A stretch of DNA of 64,000 nt from Asticcacaulis sp. ZE23SCel15. GTDB taxonomy: Bacteria; Pseudomonadota; Alphaproteobacteria; Caulobacterales; Caulobacteraceae. Each line of letters starts with the position of its first letter. Within the stretch, counting starts at the first letter, position 1. Below, piece by piece: positions 1-8,968 of the stretch. Below the pieces are notes generated by a model. It saw nothing but the letters and a program-made list of their open reading frames with translations. It was not told where the DNA came from and searched no databases. The DNA lies in contig NZ_CP130044.1 of NCBI RefSeq assembly GCF_030505395.1, forward strand, positions 295,001-359,000. Reading direction: 5' to 3'. A program made the position numbers and the translations under genes.

Positions 1-1
1 T

Positions 2-235
2 CTGGATATAGTGGATCAGCACCGTATCGTCAGTGCCTCCAACATGATGATGAACGGCACACCCTTTTCAGGCTCCCTGCTCAGTTTTGAATTTACCGAA
101 GACGGTACAGGCACGCGCCTGACCTGCACCCATCAGGGGGCGTTCTTTGAAAATTCGGACGGCTCAGATATGCGCAAAGACGGCTGGGAAAAGCTGCTTA
201 TCAGTCTGGCCGCGTTTCTAGATAACTCCCATTGA
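2..235 (+). CDS. SRPBCC/AHSA1-like protein, 3' part only
   Basis: The frame is open from the left edge of the window, so the N-terminal half of the gene lies outside. The visible residues include a run like GSLLSFEFTEDGTGTRLTCTH and end in GWEKLLISLAAFLD, which fits the last strands and the C-terminal helix of the START/Bet v1-like SRPBCC (AHSA1) fold, where a phrase of the type G-W-x-x-x-L-x-x-L is usual before the end. These proteins bind hydrophobic ligands in a cavity; the ligand is unknown here. The stop codon overlaps the TTG start of the following ArsR gene (TTGA), so the two are translationally coupled. The usual order is ArsR first; here it is reversed. Confidence 0.7.
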   Translation: MDIVDQHRIVSASNMMMNGTPFSGSLLSFEFTEDGTGTRLTCTHQGAFFENSDGSDMRKDGWEKLLISLAAFLDNSH

Positions 236-546
236 CGCCTGAGCGCATGTTTCAGGCGCTGGGCGACGCCACCCGCCGCGACATGATGGAGCGCCTGACC
301 GATACGGCCCTAAGCGTCTCGGCGCTGGCCGCCCCCTATGACATGACACTCACCGCAGTAGGCCAGCATCTGGCGATACTGGAAGCCGCAGGGCTTATAA
401 AAACCGAAAAGATCGGCCGCGTCCGGTCGTGCGCCATCAATCCGGGCGGCCTTGAGGTGCTGGAACAGTGGGCCCGCGCCCGCCGCCCGCTATGGCAAAG
501 GCGGCTGGATAATCTGGGGGATATGCTGGATGAGGACGACGCCTGA
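232..546 (+). CDS. ArsR-family transcriptional regulator
   Basis: A 104-residue winged-helix protein, the normal size for ArsR regulators. It opens with the family signature F-x-A-L-G-D-x-T-R-R, followed by a recognition helix region (LTAVGQHLAILEAAGLI) and a wing (KIGRVRSCAINPGGL). No CxC metal motif is present, so it is more like the SRPBCC-linked ArsR group than a metal sensor. The start is either TTG 232, which overlaps the upstream stop, or ATG 247 just before the conserved core. It probably regulates its own operon; the signal is not evident from sequence. Confidence 0.85.
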   Translation: MTPERMFQALGDATRRDMMERLTDTALSVSALAAPYDMTLTAVGQHLAILEAAGLIKTEKIGRVRSCAINPGGLEVLEQWARARRPLWQRRLDNLGDMLDEDDA

Positions 547-668
547 TATACGGTGTCGAATCCCCCTTTCATCCACACCGGCTTACGTTTATAGGGGAAC
601 TTCCACCCGCTGCGGGAACGGCCCTGTGCGCCCTCCTGCGAAGCGCCGGTCTATTTTAAGGAAACCTC

Positions 669-1883
669 ATGGCTAAGATCAAAGTTGCAAATCCGGTCGT
701 CGATATTGACGGCGATGAAATGACCCGCATCATCTGGCAGTGGATCAAGGACAAGCTGATCCACCCCTATCTCGACATCGACCTGCAATATTATGATCTG
801 GGCATGGAAAACCGTGATGCCACCGACGATCAGGTCACCATCGATGCCGCCAACGCCATTGCCGCCTGCGGCGTCGGCGTCAAATGCGCCACCATCACCC
901 CTGACGAAGCGCGCGTGAAGGAATTCAACCTCAAGAAAATGTGGAAGTCGCCCAACGGCACCATCCGCAACATTCTGGGCGGCGTCGTGTTCCGTGAGCC
1001 GATCATCTGCAAGAACGTGCCGCGCCTCGTCCCCGGCTGGACCCAGCCGATCGTGGTGGGCCGTCACGCCTTTGGCGACCAGTATAAGGCCACTGACTTC
1101 CTCGTCCCCGGCCCCGGCAAGCTGACCATGAAGTTCGAAGGCGACGACGGCAAGGTTCAGGAATACGAAGTGTTCCAGTTCCCCGGCGCCGGTGTTGCCA
1201 TGGGCATGTATAACCTTGATAAGTCGATCCGCGATTTTGCCCGTGCGTCGTTTGAATACGGCATTTCGCGCAACTATCCGGTTTACCTGTCGACCAAGAA
1301 CACGATCCTTAAGGCCTATGACGGTCGTTTCAAGGATATTTTCCAGGAAATCTTCGACGCTGAATATGCCGCGAAGTTCAAGGAACTGGGCCTGACCTAT
1401 GAGCACCGTCTGATCGACGACATGGTCGCATCAGCCTTGAAGTGGTCGGGTGGGTTCGTCTGGGCCTGTAAGAACTATGACGGCGACGTGCAATCCGATA
1501 CGGTCGCGCAAGGCTACGGTTCGCTTGGCCTGATGACCTCGGCTCTGGTCACCCCGGACGGCAAGATCATGGAAGCCGAAGCCGCCCACGGCACGGTGAC
1601 CCGTCACTACCGTCAACACCAAAAGGGCGAAGCCACCTCGACCAACTCGATGGCCTCGATATTTGCCTGGACCCAGGGCCTGTCGCACCGCGCCAAGCTG
1701 GACGGCAACGAAGAACTGGAGCGCTTTGCGGCGACCCTTGAAAAAGTCTGCGTCGATACGGTTGAAGCCGGCTTCATGACCAAGGATCTGGCCCTGCTGG
1801 TCGGTGATAAGCAAGGCTGGCTGACGACTGAGGGCTTCCTCGACAAGATCTCCGAGAACCTCAGCAAGGCTCTTACTGTCTAG
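669..1883 (+). CDS. icd: NADP-dependent isocitrate dehydrogenase
   Basis: Oxidative decarboxylation of isocitrate to 2-oxoglutarate in the TCA cycle, yielding NADPH, in the cytoplasm. The 404-residue length and the motifs [22 protein letters not shown] (substrate loop) and [13 protein letters not shown] place it in the eukaryote-like homodimeric type II IDH class common in alphaproteobacteria, not the E. coli class. An AAGGAAA ribosome site precedes the ATG. The gene stands alone and is followed by a paired repeat unit and then a hairpin terminator at 2047-2074. In an organism that uses the Entner-Doudoroff route, this enzyme is a major NADPH source beside Zwf. Confidence 0.97.
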   Translation: MAKIKVANPVVDIDGDEMTRIIWQWIKDKLIHPYLDIDLQYYDLGMENRDATDDQVTIDAANAIAACGVGVKCATITPDEARVKEFNLKKMWKSPNGTIRNILGGVVFREPIICKNVPRLVPGWTQPIVVGRHAFGDQYKATDFLVPGPGKLTMKFEGDDGKVQEYEVFQFPGAGVAMGMYNLDKSIRDFARASFEYGISRNYPVYLSTKNTILKAYDGRFKDIFQEIFDAEYAAKFKELGLTYEHRLIDDMVASALKWSGGFVWACKNYDGDVQSDTVAQGYGSLGLMTSALVTPDGKIMEAEAAHGTVTRHYRQHQKGEATSTNSMASIFAWTQGLSHRAKLDGNEELERFAATLEKVCVDTVEAGFMTKDLALLVGDKQGWLTTEGFLDKISENLSKALTV

Positions 1884-1892
1884 CCAATATCA

Positions 1893-2033
1893 TACCTCCC
1901 CAGCTTGCTGGGGAGGGGGACCGTCCGAGCAAAGCGAAGGATGGTGGTGGGGGGTCTGACTTAGCCCCCACCACCACATCTCAGCCGCAAACGGCTTCGT
2001 GCGGTTCCCCTCCCCGACAAGTCGGGGAGGTAT
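1893..2033. repeat. GC-rich hairpin repeat, two units head to head
   Basis: The left unit (about 1893-1960) is a hairpin CCTCCCC-agcttgct-GGGGAGG, a spacer and a G-rich tail ending in GGTGGTGGGG. The right unit (about 1963-2033) is the same design reversed, opening CCCCCACCACCA and closing with the hairpin TCCCCGACAAGTCGGGGA. The tails face each other across a few bases. Related units occur at 24.9, 39.9, 52.7/53.2, 57.7 and 60.3 kb. It lies between icd and its terminator and could act as an mRNA 3' end. Confidence 0.85.
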
Positions 2034-2046
2034 AAAATGTAATGAA

Positions 2047-2074
2047 GGCCGTCCGTTCCGCGGGCGGCCTTTTT
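2047..2074 (+). terminator. Intrinsic terminator after icd
   Basis: Stem GGCCGTCCG / CGGGCGGCC (one G-T wobble) around a five-base loop TTCCG, followed directly by five T. It is on the plus strand downstream of icd and its repeat pair, and separates icd from the esterase genes. Confidence 0.85.
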
Positions 2075-2143
2075 AGTTGGCCGCGCTTGACAAGGCTGTC
2101 ATGGCCCGATTGAGTGCGGCATAATTATAAGAAGGGGGCAGGG

Positions 2144-3235
2144 ATGAAACGATTAGTTTTTGGGCTTGGGGCACTGCTGGCTGCTAATGCCGTGGCCGCT
2201 CCTCCCAATACCTCCTCGCCTGAGAACCAACCGTTGGAGCTACACGTCGGCGGACGCGTCAAAGCTGTAAATTATCAGGAGAACCAAATCGCTTACCAAT
2301 GGCCGGGCACCTATTTTGAAGGTGCGTATAAAGGCCGAAGAATCGATATTGGCTGGGACCCGTTCAACATCTGGAATGTTTATATTGACGGCGAGTTTGT
2401 CATGAAAACCGATCCAGCCGCCGACAGCGCGACAGTCATTGTCCATAAGGATGCGGGGCTTCATACCATCCGAATGGCAAAGGCTAATGAAAGCCAAAAT
2501 AAAAACAGCAGCTTCATTGGCCCGATACTAGCCGCGCCAGAGCCTCTACCCGCGCCAGCGCCCCGTGAGCGGCAGATCGAATTTATCGGGGATTCCGATA
2601 TGGTCGGTTATGGCAATACCTCAACCAAGCGCGAGTGCACCAAGGCCGAAGTGTTTGAAACCACCGACAGTCAGCAAGCCTATCCGGCACAGGTGGCGCG
2701 CACATATAATGCCGACTTCCAACTGAACGCCTATTCCGGCATTGGCATTGTGCGCAATTATGACGGCACTGAGCCTGACCGGCCCATGCCGGTGCTTTAT
2801 CCACGCATGCTGTTTGATGATCCGACACCCTATGACCGCAAAAACTGGACACCGCAGGTGATTGTGGTTGCGCTGGGCGGTAATGATTTTTCAACGCCGC
2901 TCAAGCCCGGTGAAAAATGGAAAGACGTGGCCGCGTTACGCACCGATTGGGAAACGACCTTTGTGAAATTCCTAAGTGATATCCGCGCCCAAAATCCTGA
3001 CACCTTTCTGATAATGGGCGCGCTGGAAACCTTTAATGCCGACTATCTGGCCGCTACAAAATCCGTCCTTGCTGCCCGTAAAGTCGCAGGTGATGCCCGC
3101 ATTGATCTGGTGACCTATCCGCAACTGGAACTTACCGCCTGCGACTGGCACCCGTCGTTGAACGACCACAAAACCATGAAAAATATCGTCGAGGCCTTTA
3201 TCGATCAACAGCCCGACATCTGGCAGGGAAAATGA
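2144..3235 (+). CDS. CE2-type SGNH carbohydrate esterase, copy 1
   Basis: A predicted secreted deacetylase of carbohydrate esterase family 2. The start chosen is ATG 2144, which has GGGGGCAGGG in front and opens a clear signal peptide ending near A-V-A-A; a GTG start at 2114 would bury it. Residues 30-130 fit the N-terminal jelly-roll of CE2 and the SGNH hydrolase domain follows. The nucleophile is Ser151 in F-I-G-D-S-D, the oxyanion block is GGND at 245-248, and the C-terminal catalytic pair is Asp334-Trp-His336 in CDWHPS. CE2 enzymes remove acetyl groups from plant polysaccharides such as xylan or glucomannan. It overlaps copy 2 by four bases (ATGA), so the pair is one operon. Confidence 0.88.
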   Translation: MKRLVFGLGALLAANAVAAPPNTSSPENQPLELHVGGRVKAVNYQENQIAYQWPGTYFEGAYKGRRIDIGWDPFNIWNVYIDGEFVMKTDPAADSATVIVHKDAGLHTIRMAKANESQNKNSSFIGPILAAPEPLPAPAPRERQIEFIGDSDMVGYGNTSTKRECTKAEVFETTDSQQAYPAQVARTYNADFQLNAYSGIGIVRNYDGTEPDRPMPVLYPRMLFDDPTPYDRKNWTPQVIVVALGGNDFSTPLKPGEKWKDVAALRTDWETTFVKFLSDIRAQNPDTFLIMGALETFNADYLAATKSVLAARKVAGDARIDLVTYPQLELTACDWHPSLNDHKTMKNIVEAFIDQQPDIWQGK

Positions 3236-4389
3236 TGAAACCGATTACAACTGCATTTCTGGCATATCTGACGTTAGCAGCTTCTGCACAGGCGCAGGTT
3301 TCACCCACACCTCTAAGTGAGCATGTTGGAGGGCGCACCGTAACGGGCATCACTATGCGCGCGATTCCCGGCGCAAAACCTCAACCGATGCGGCTATATC
3401 CGGGGCGTTCGATCACACCCACCCAGATGGTGGTCAGTCATACCCATCAGTGGCCAGGTATCTACACTGAGGTCGCATTCGAGGGCACAGACCTGATTGT
3501 CAGGCTGAACGATCCCGTAAACATCCTGCGCCTATACATAGATGATCAACCGCCTGTAACGCTGACCAAACCCGGCCAGATTGATTATGAGGTCAAAGGG
3601 CTGCAACCCGGCGCTCATAGGATAAGGTTGGAGAAGATCACCGAATCCCAAAGCGATACCGCAAAGTTCGAGGGCTTCTATATTGTTGGGCACGGTCATG
3701 AACTGCCCGCGCCCCCACCCCGTCTCCGCCAAATCGAGTTTATCGGTGACAGCTTCACCGTCGGTTATGGCAATACCTCACCCAAGCGCGAATGCACCAC
3801 CGACGAAGTGTGGGCGACGACCGACACCTCTCAGGCGTTCGGGCCGCTGACGGCCAAGGCCTATAATGCCGATTACCAGATCAATGCGTTTTCCGGCCGC
3901 GGCGTTGTGCGCAACTATGATGGCTTTGCGGGCGATACCTTGCCCACCTTACACAACTACACCCTGTTTGACGGCAAGACCGAATATAAGGCCACGAACT
4001 GGCAACCACAAATCATCGTCATCGGTCTGGGCACCAATGATTTTTCGACCGCGCTCAAGCCCACTGAGCCGTGGAAAACCCGCGAAGACCTGCGCGCCGA
4101 TTACCGCAACAGCTATGTGAAGTTTGTCAAAACCTTGCGCGCCAAAAACCCCAAGGCGCAGTTTATCCTGATGGCGTCAGATCAGTCGGACGGCGAAATC
4201 CGCGATCAGGTTTTACAGGTCGAGAAGTCTTTGGAATCACAGGGCGAAACCAAGGTCGATACGATCATTTTCACCGGCCTTGATTACGCAGGCTGTCATG
4301 CCCACCCGTCCGTGGCCGATGATCTGAAACTCAAAAGCCTGTTGACGGACTATATCGACGCCCGCCCCGCCCTATGGCAGGGCCGGTGA
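3232..4389 (+). CDS. CE2-type SGNH carbohydrate esterase, copy 2 (Asp of D-x-H replaced)
   Basis: Tandem paralogue of the preceding gene, with a signal peptide ending near A-Q-A-Q, jelly-roll and SGNH domain. Ser174 (I-G-D-S-F) and the GTND block are kept. The C-terminal 30 residues align without gaps with copy 1, but the Asp of its D-W-H motif is His here (C355-H356-A-H358-P). Some CE2 enzymes are reported to work without a canonical Asp, so activity is possible but the catalytic geometry must differ. Start is ATG 3232, or the adjacent ATG 3235. The 3' end overlaps the convergent nhaA by 18 bases, so there is no room for a terminator between them. Confidence 0.86.
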   Translation: MMKPITTAFLAYLTLAASAQAQVSPTPLSEHVGGRTVTGITMRAIPGAKPQPMRLYPGRSITPTQMVVSHTHQWPGIYTEVAFEGTDLIVRLNDPVNILRLYIDDQPPVTLTKPGQIDYEVKGLQPGAHRIRLEKITESQSDTAKFEGFYIVGHGHELPAPPPRLRQIEFIGDSFTVGYGNTSPKRECTTDEVWATTDTSQAFGPLTAKAYNADYQINAFSGRGVVRNYDGFAGDTLPTLHNYTLFDGKTEYKATNWQPQIIVIGLGTNDFSTALKPTEPWKTREDLRADYRNSYVKFVKTLRAKNPKAQFILMASDQSDGEIRDQVLQVEKSLESQGETKVDTIIFTGLDYAGCHAHPSVADDLKLKSLLTDYIDARPALWQGR

Positions 4390-5553
4390 CGCCTTTTTCT
4401 TTCCGCAGAAACTGAGCACGATATAGCCAATCACACCCGACAGGATCGACCCCATCAGCACGCCAATCTTGACGGCGTCCTGGGCTTCCGGATGGGTCGG
4501 GAAGGCCAGCAAACCAATAAACAGGCTCATGGTAAAGCCGATCCCGCACAGCAACGACAGTCCGTAAATCTGCGGCCAGCTTGTGTCCTTGGGCATGGGC
4601 GCCAGACCGGTTTTGATGGCTAAAAACGCGGCGGCAAACACCCCGACCTGCTTGCCCACAAACAAACCGGCGGCGACACCGAGCGGAATGGGCAGCAACA
4701 AAGCCTCCCAGGAAAACCCGGCCAGCGACACGCCGGCATTGGCAAAACCAAAGATCGGCACGATCAGGAACGCCACGGGTTTGTGCAGGGCGTGCTCAAG
4801 GCGCACCAGCGGCGAATGGTGGTCATCGTGCGCGCCCTTATGGGTGTGGAGCGGGATAAACAGGGCCGTCGCCACCCCGGCCAGTGTGGCATGAACACCG
4901 GACTTATAGACAAACCACCACAGTACCGCGCCGACCGTCAGATAAAGCCACAGCGACTTGACCTTAAAGCGGTTCATAATGAACAGCAGGGCCAGCATCG
5001 CACCCGCCGCCCCCAGCATCTGAAGGTTCAGATCAGCCGTATAGAAGATGGCGATGATGATCACGGCGGCCAGATCATCTATGATCGCCAGCGCCGTCAG
5101 AAACACCTTAAGCGCCACCGGCACCCGCGAGCCCAGCAGCGCCAGCACACCCAGCGCAAAAGCGATATCGGTCGCCGTCGGAATTGCCCAACCGCGTAAA
5201 CTTGCCGGCGATCCGGCATTGATAACTACATAGATCAGCGCCGGTGCAATCACACCGCCCAAGGCTGCGATGCCGGGCAGTGCCCGCCGCGACCAGGTCG
5301 ATAACTGCCCCGTCAGTACCTCACGTTTGATCTCAAGACCGACCATCAGGAAAAAGACCGCCATCAGGGCGTCGTTGATCCAGTGCTGAAGGCTCAAACC
5401 CGCCACATAGACATGCAGCAGGTGGAAATAATCCTCAGACAGCGGCGAATTGGCCACCACCATCGCCGCCACCGCCGCCGCCATCAGGATCAATCCGCCC
5501 GAAGCTTCGCTTTTGAGGAAGGAGGCGGTCATGGTGAGGGTTTTGCGGATCAT
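4372..5553 (-). CDS. nhaA: Na+/H+ antiporter NhaA
   Basis: Inner-membrane antiporter that expels Na+ or Li+ in exchange for protons at alkaline pH. At 393 residues it is the usual family length, with about twelve hydrophobic segments. The ion-binding region is intact: [13 protein letters not shown], and further on [12 protein letters not shown] with the paired Asp of the transport site. Start 5553 gives [16 protein letters not shown]; a later ATG (MTASFLKSE) is possible. It is convergent with the CE2 operon. No NhaR-type regulator lies next to it. Confidence 0.96.
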   Translation of the reverse strand: MIRKTLTMTASFLKSEASGGLILMAAAVAAMVVANSPLSEDYFHLLHVYVAGLSLQHWINDALMAVFFLMVGLEIKREVLTGQLSTWSRRALPGIAALGGVIAPALIYVVINAGSPASLRGWAIPTATDIAFALGVLALLGSRVPVALKVFLTALAIIDDLAAVIIIAIFYTADLNLQMLGAAGAMLALLFIMNRFKVKSLWLYLTVGAVLWWFVYKSGVHATLAGVATALFIPLHTHKGAHDDHHSPLVRLEHALHKPVAFLIVPIFGFANAGVSLAGFSWEALLLPIPLGVAAGLFVGKQVGVFAAAFLAIKTGLAPMPKDTSWPQIYGLSLLCGIGFTMSLFIGLLAFPTHPEAQDAVKIGVLMGSILSGVIGYIVLSFCGKKKASPALP

Positions 5554-5719
5554 GGCGGGCCTTTTATGGTCTCAATATTGACGGATTATCATAAGGGTAT
5601 TTGCCGTCAGGTCACCCTTTTTCGGGCCATATCGTCCGCTTATTTGTGACTGATGACATCGCACTGACACCTTATGGAAGGGAGCGCATAATTATCTAAA
5701 ACCCATAAGGAGAGACGAA

Positions 5720-5953
5720 ATGGCCCCTCATGATCCAAACCACATCGACACCGATGAACCTGGTAAGCCGCCGGTCAGAGGGTTTCCGTGGGTGATCATC
5801 ACGGCGGTGGCTTTGGTTGTCGGCCTGCTGATTGCGTTCACGGCGATTAATCCATCCAGCACGACCAATAATGCGGCCGATGCCGTTTATCAGGATAACC
5901 ACGAAGGTTCGATCTCAGACCCGGCGTCAACTCAGGCGGTGGGCGTAAACTAA
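5720..5953 (+). CDS. Small single-span membrane protein, unknown function
   Basis: A 77-residue protein with a proline- and acid-rich N-terminal tail of about 20 residues, one hydrophobic segment (WVIITAVALVVGLLIAFTAI) and a polar tail. A good AAGGAGAG ribosome site precedes ATG 5720, which argues for a real gene. It lies between divergent nhaA and the halogenase homologue, 41 bases upstream of the latter, and may share a transcript with it. I do not recognise the family. Confidence 0.65.
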   Translation: MAPHDPNHIDTDEPGKPPVRGFPWVIITAVALVVGLLIAFTAINPSSTTNNAADAVYQDNHEGSISDPASTQAVGVN

Positions 5954-5994
5954 ACCGGCTTTCTCCCGCTTGAAAACCAAGCTATGTTTCGCGG

Positions 5995-7548
5995 ATGAAT
6001 TCAAAGCGGAACATACTGATTGTTGGCGGTGGCACCGCCGGATGGCTGGCGGCGGCTTATCTCGCCAAATTTTTTGATATTGGTGAGCAGCAGCAACTCA
6101 ATATCACCCTGCTGGAATCGGCTGACATCGGGATTATCGGCGTCGGCGAAGGCACGTTCCCGACCATCCGCAATACCCTGAAATTTCTGGGCATCGACGA
6201 AGCGCAGTTCATGCGCCAGACCTCAGCGACGTTTAAACAAGGCATCCGCTTTGCTGATTGGGTCAAGACGCCCCAAAACGGCCAGCATGAGCATTATTTC
6301 CATCCGTTCGAGGCCCCGTTCTATACCGAAGGGGCGGGCCTCCTGCCCTATTGGCTGTTGCAGGATGAGGCGACCCGCCTGCCGTTTGCGCAGGCGGTAA
6401 CCTTTCAGAAGCGTGTCGCCGAAGCCCAGCGCGCCCCTAAACGCCCTCACGAAGGCGATTTCACCGGGCCGCTCAATTACGCTTACCATTTCGATTCGGT
6501 GAAACTGGCCCATGTGCTGGCCGAACGCGCCAAGGCTTTTGGCGTGCGTCACCTAAGCGGCACCCTTAAGGGCGTTGAGCTTGATAATACCGGTGCGATT
6601 GAGCGGATTTTGACCCATGAACATGGCGCGCTTACCGCCGATCTTTATATCGACTGCACCGGCTTTCGCGCTGAACTGATTGGCAAGGCGCTGGCCTCGC
6701 CGTTTCATTCTGTGCGGCCATATCTGTTCACCAATCGCGCCATTACCTGCAAAATACCCTACGATCGGCCCGATGCACCGATCGAGAGCTATACGGTCTC
6801 GACCGCCCATGAGGCGGGGTGGACCTGGGATATTGGCCTCGATGGCATGCGCGGTATCGGCTATGTCTATTCCAGCGACCACGCCACCGATGCTGACGCC
6901 GAAGCGACCTTGCGCCGCTACATAGGCCCCAAACCCTATGAATTACAAACCCGCGTCATCCCGTTTGAGCCGGGTTATCGCACCACTCAGTGGGTTAAGA
7001 ACTGCGTAGCCGTGGGTCTGTCGGGCGGGTTTATGGAGCCGCTGGAATTGACCGGCGTGGTGATGATCGAAGTGGCTATCAGCATGATTGCTGAACTGTT
7101 CCCGCACAATGGCCCGATCGATGCCCCCGCCGCGCGCTTTAATGAGCTGATGGTCAAACGCTATGACAACATCATCAATTTCCTGAAACTGCACTATACT
7201 TTAAGCCAGCGCGAGGAACCGTTCTGGCGCGACAATACCGAGCCTGCGTCAGTGCCGGAACGCTTAAGTGAATTGCTCGAACAATGGCGCTACCGGCCCC
7301 CGAACCGGTTTGATTTCCTGCTCGATTTGGAATCGTTCGCGTTCTTTAACTACCAGTACATTCTCTACGGCATGGGCTTTAAGACCGACCTGTCGGGGGG
7401 CCGGTCCAACTTCCCCAATGCGGCCGAAGCCGAACGCGTGTTTGCCCGTATCATCTCATTCGGGGAGCGTGCCACGAAAGATCTGCCGTCCCACCGCGCC
7501 CTGATCCGTCAGATCTATGATCAGGGCTTTAGCGAGACGGCGGCTTAA
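5995..7548 (+). CDS. Tryptophan-halogenase-family flavoprotein
   Basis: A 517-residue relative of flavin-dependent halogenases such as PrnA. Seen: the FAD motif G-G-G-T-A-G-W at 11-17, the Lys81 context F-K-Q-G-I that matches the catalytic lysine of PrnA-type enzymes, and Glu348 in G-F-M-E-P-L-E. The signature W-x-W-x-I-P is present as W276-T-W-D-I-G281, so the final Pro is Gly. Caulobacterales carry many such paralogues near TonB-dependent receptors and sugar genes, and most have no proven substrate. The first strands and flavin pocket look complete. It probably needs a flavin reductase encoded elsewhere. Tryptophan itself should not be assumed as substrate. Confidence 0.88.
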   Translation: MNSKRNILIVGGGTAGWLAAAYLAKFFDIGEQQQLNITLLESADIGIIGVGEGTFPTIRNTLKFLGIDEAQFMRQTSATFKQGIRFADWVKTPQNGQHEHYFHPFEAPFYTEGAGLLPYWLLQDEATRLPFAQAVTFQKRVAEAQRAPKRPHEGDFTGPLNYAYHFDSVKLAHVLAERAKAFGVRHLSGTLKGVELDNTGAIERILTHEHGALTADLYIDCTGFRAELIGKALASPFHSVRPYLFTNRAITCKIPYDRPDAPIESYTVSTAHEAGWTWDIGLDGMRGIGYVYSSDHATDADAEATLRRYIGPKPYELQTRVIPFEPGYRTTQWVKNCVAVGLSGGFMEPLELTGVVMIEVAISMIAELFPHNGPIDAPAARFNELMVKRYDNIINFLKLHYTLSQREEPFWRDNTEPASVPERLSELLEQWRYRPPNRFDFLLDLESFAFFNYQYILYGMGFKTDLSGGRSNFPNAAEAERVFARIISFGERATKDLPSHRALIRQIYDQGFSETAA

Positions 7549-7557
7549 ACCTCTCTC

Positions 7558-8769
7558 TTACAACTTATATTCCAGCGCGACCCAGACCTTGGTGCGTGAG
7601 GCGGGCATAGGCGGGCCATCGCGTTCAAAGTCGGCATATTTCAGCATCAGGCTCAGGTTCTTGGTCAGATCCGTGGTCGCCATCGCATCCCATTCGCTGC
7701 CCACGGCCAGCCCGGTCGTCTCGGTCTCGAACTCGCGGTAGATCAGGGTCAGGGCGGGTTTTTTAAAGAAGGTCACCGGGCTTTTCGGCGTCAAGACTAT
7801 ACCAATATTGCGGTCAACCAGCCCCGCAGGCATGGTCTTATTGCCCGCCGTGCTGAACGCATCCGCCCAGCCGCGGAAGCCGTGGTTGCTGGCGATGGGG
7901 GTAATAAACCCGCGCACGCCATTGCCCTCAAGGCTTTCATAACCCACGCGCAGGGTGGCGATGCCGTGTGTTACACCGCCGTCAAAGCCATAGCTGTTCA
8001 GATCGAAATCCGCCGGATTATTGCCGTAATCCTTTTGGCTGGCATAGTGGGCGGCGTAGGTCAGTTTTACGCCCGAAAGGGCCTTTTCACCGCTTAGGCG
8101 CGCGCCCAGCGTATTGGTCGAATTGGCAGGTGCCCCGTCGAAATCGAGGGCATAGTCATAGACCTGCACCTTAAGCGCCGGACTATAGGCGTAGGCGACA
8201 TTGATCAGATGGCTGTCTGAATCCCAGTCGGCAGCCTCAGCCTGCGTGCGGTTGACCTTGGACACATAGGCATAGGTCACCGCCCATTTGCCCTGCTTAA
8301 CATCCGCGCGCACAGCATCAAAGGTCTGCTCATCCTGACGCCAGCCGGAATTGCCAACAAACCGGCCATCATCGAGCACGATACGCTGGCGACCCGCGAT
8401 AAAGGTGGCGGCTTTGTTGGGCGTCCACGTCAGTTGCAGGCGGTTAAGCTCCGTACCTTCAGGATCGCCCACACCGGCATAGGTCGTCTTGCCATTGGTG
8501 CCGGAATTGTAGTCGTCCTTAAGCGCGCGCACGTCTTCAAATTCGACCAGCAGTTTCAGCTTATTGAACTCACCGCTCTGAAAGCCGATACGGTTGCGCC
8601 AGGTCAGGGCTTCGGCTTTTTGCAGGCCCGCCTGATCATTGGTTTCCGACCGCAGCCGGGATTCGAGAATGGGCTTTGAGGCGGCTAAGGCCTCGCTGAA
8701 AGTTTGCGCACTGGCAGGCACATAGGTTGCCGTAAACGCGGCAGCCGTCAAAAGGAAACGACGGAACAT
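7558..8769 (-). CDS. Outer-membrane beta-barrel porin, alginate-export-like
   Basis: A 403-residue protein with a signal peptide (MFRRFLLTAAAF...ASAQ) and an alternating hydrophobic/polar pattern through its length, closing with W-V-A-L-E-Y-K-L, a typical barrel end strand with a near-terminal aromatic signal. The segment R-N-R-I-G-F followed by L-N-R-L-Q-L-T-W and F-I-A-G-R-Q-R-I resembles the alginate-export (AlgE-like) porin family. It probably lets anionic or oligosaccharide solutes cross the outer membrane; the substrate is not shown. It is convergent with the halogenase homologue, ten bases apart. The upstream stretch 8770-8870 holds AT-rich promoter-like sequence but no operator I can name. 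Confidence 0.8.
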   Translation of the reverse strand: MFRRFLLTAAAFTATYVPASAQTFSEALAASKPILESRLRSETNDQAGLQKAEALTWRNRIGFQSGEFNKLKLLVEFEDVRALKDDYNSGTNGKTTYAGVGDPEGTELNRLQLTWTPNKAATFIAGRQRIVLDDGRFVGNSGWRQDEQTFDAVRADVKQGKWAVTYAYVSKVNRTQAEAADWDSDSHLINVAYAYSPALKVQVYDYALDFDGAPANSTNTLGARLSGEKALSGVKLTYAAHYASQKDYGNNPADFDLNSYGFDGGVTHGIATLRVGYESLEGNGVRGFITPIASNHGFRGWADAFSTAGNKTMPAGLVDRNIGIVLTPKSPVTFFKKPALTLIYREFETETTGLAVGSEWDAMATTDLTKNLSLMLKYADFERDGPPMPASRTKVWVALEYKL

Positions 8770-8920
8770 ACTGTTCTCCTGGCACCCGACCCCGGATGCG
8801 GTAAAGCAAAGAAAAAAGCGCTACATGCCTCCGCAGAGAGACCGTGAAACGCTTTCGTTACACAGGAGGAACTATAGGATGCGGGCCTTACGATTCACTT
8901 AAAACCCGTCAGTTTTTTAA

Positions 8921-8954
8921 AGGGACTGTAGCCCGTCACCGGCTACAAGTCCCT
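8921..8954 (-). terminator. Inverted repeat downstream of the CPA2 antiporter
   Basis: AGGGACTGTAGCC pairs with GGCTACAAGTCCCT (one bulge) around a seven-base loop. It begins 15 bases after the antiporter stop on the minus strand. Neither strand has a clean T-run directly after the stem, so termination may be weak or the hairpin may protect the mRNA end. Confidence 0.5.
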
Positions 8955-8968
8955 AAAAAGGTTGATTT

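Noticed and set aside
651-1406. 251-codon frame antisense to icd
   Set aside because: Shadow of a GC-rich gene; icd on the other strand has complete family motifs.
1893-2033. CRISPR array from repeated GC-rich units
   Set aside because: Units are palindromic, differ in sequence, are inverted in pairs and lack regular unique spacers.
8850-8870. GAAACGCTTTC near the porin gene as an operator
   Set aside because: Symmetry breaks at the centre and no second copy is seen.
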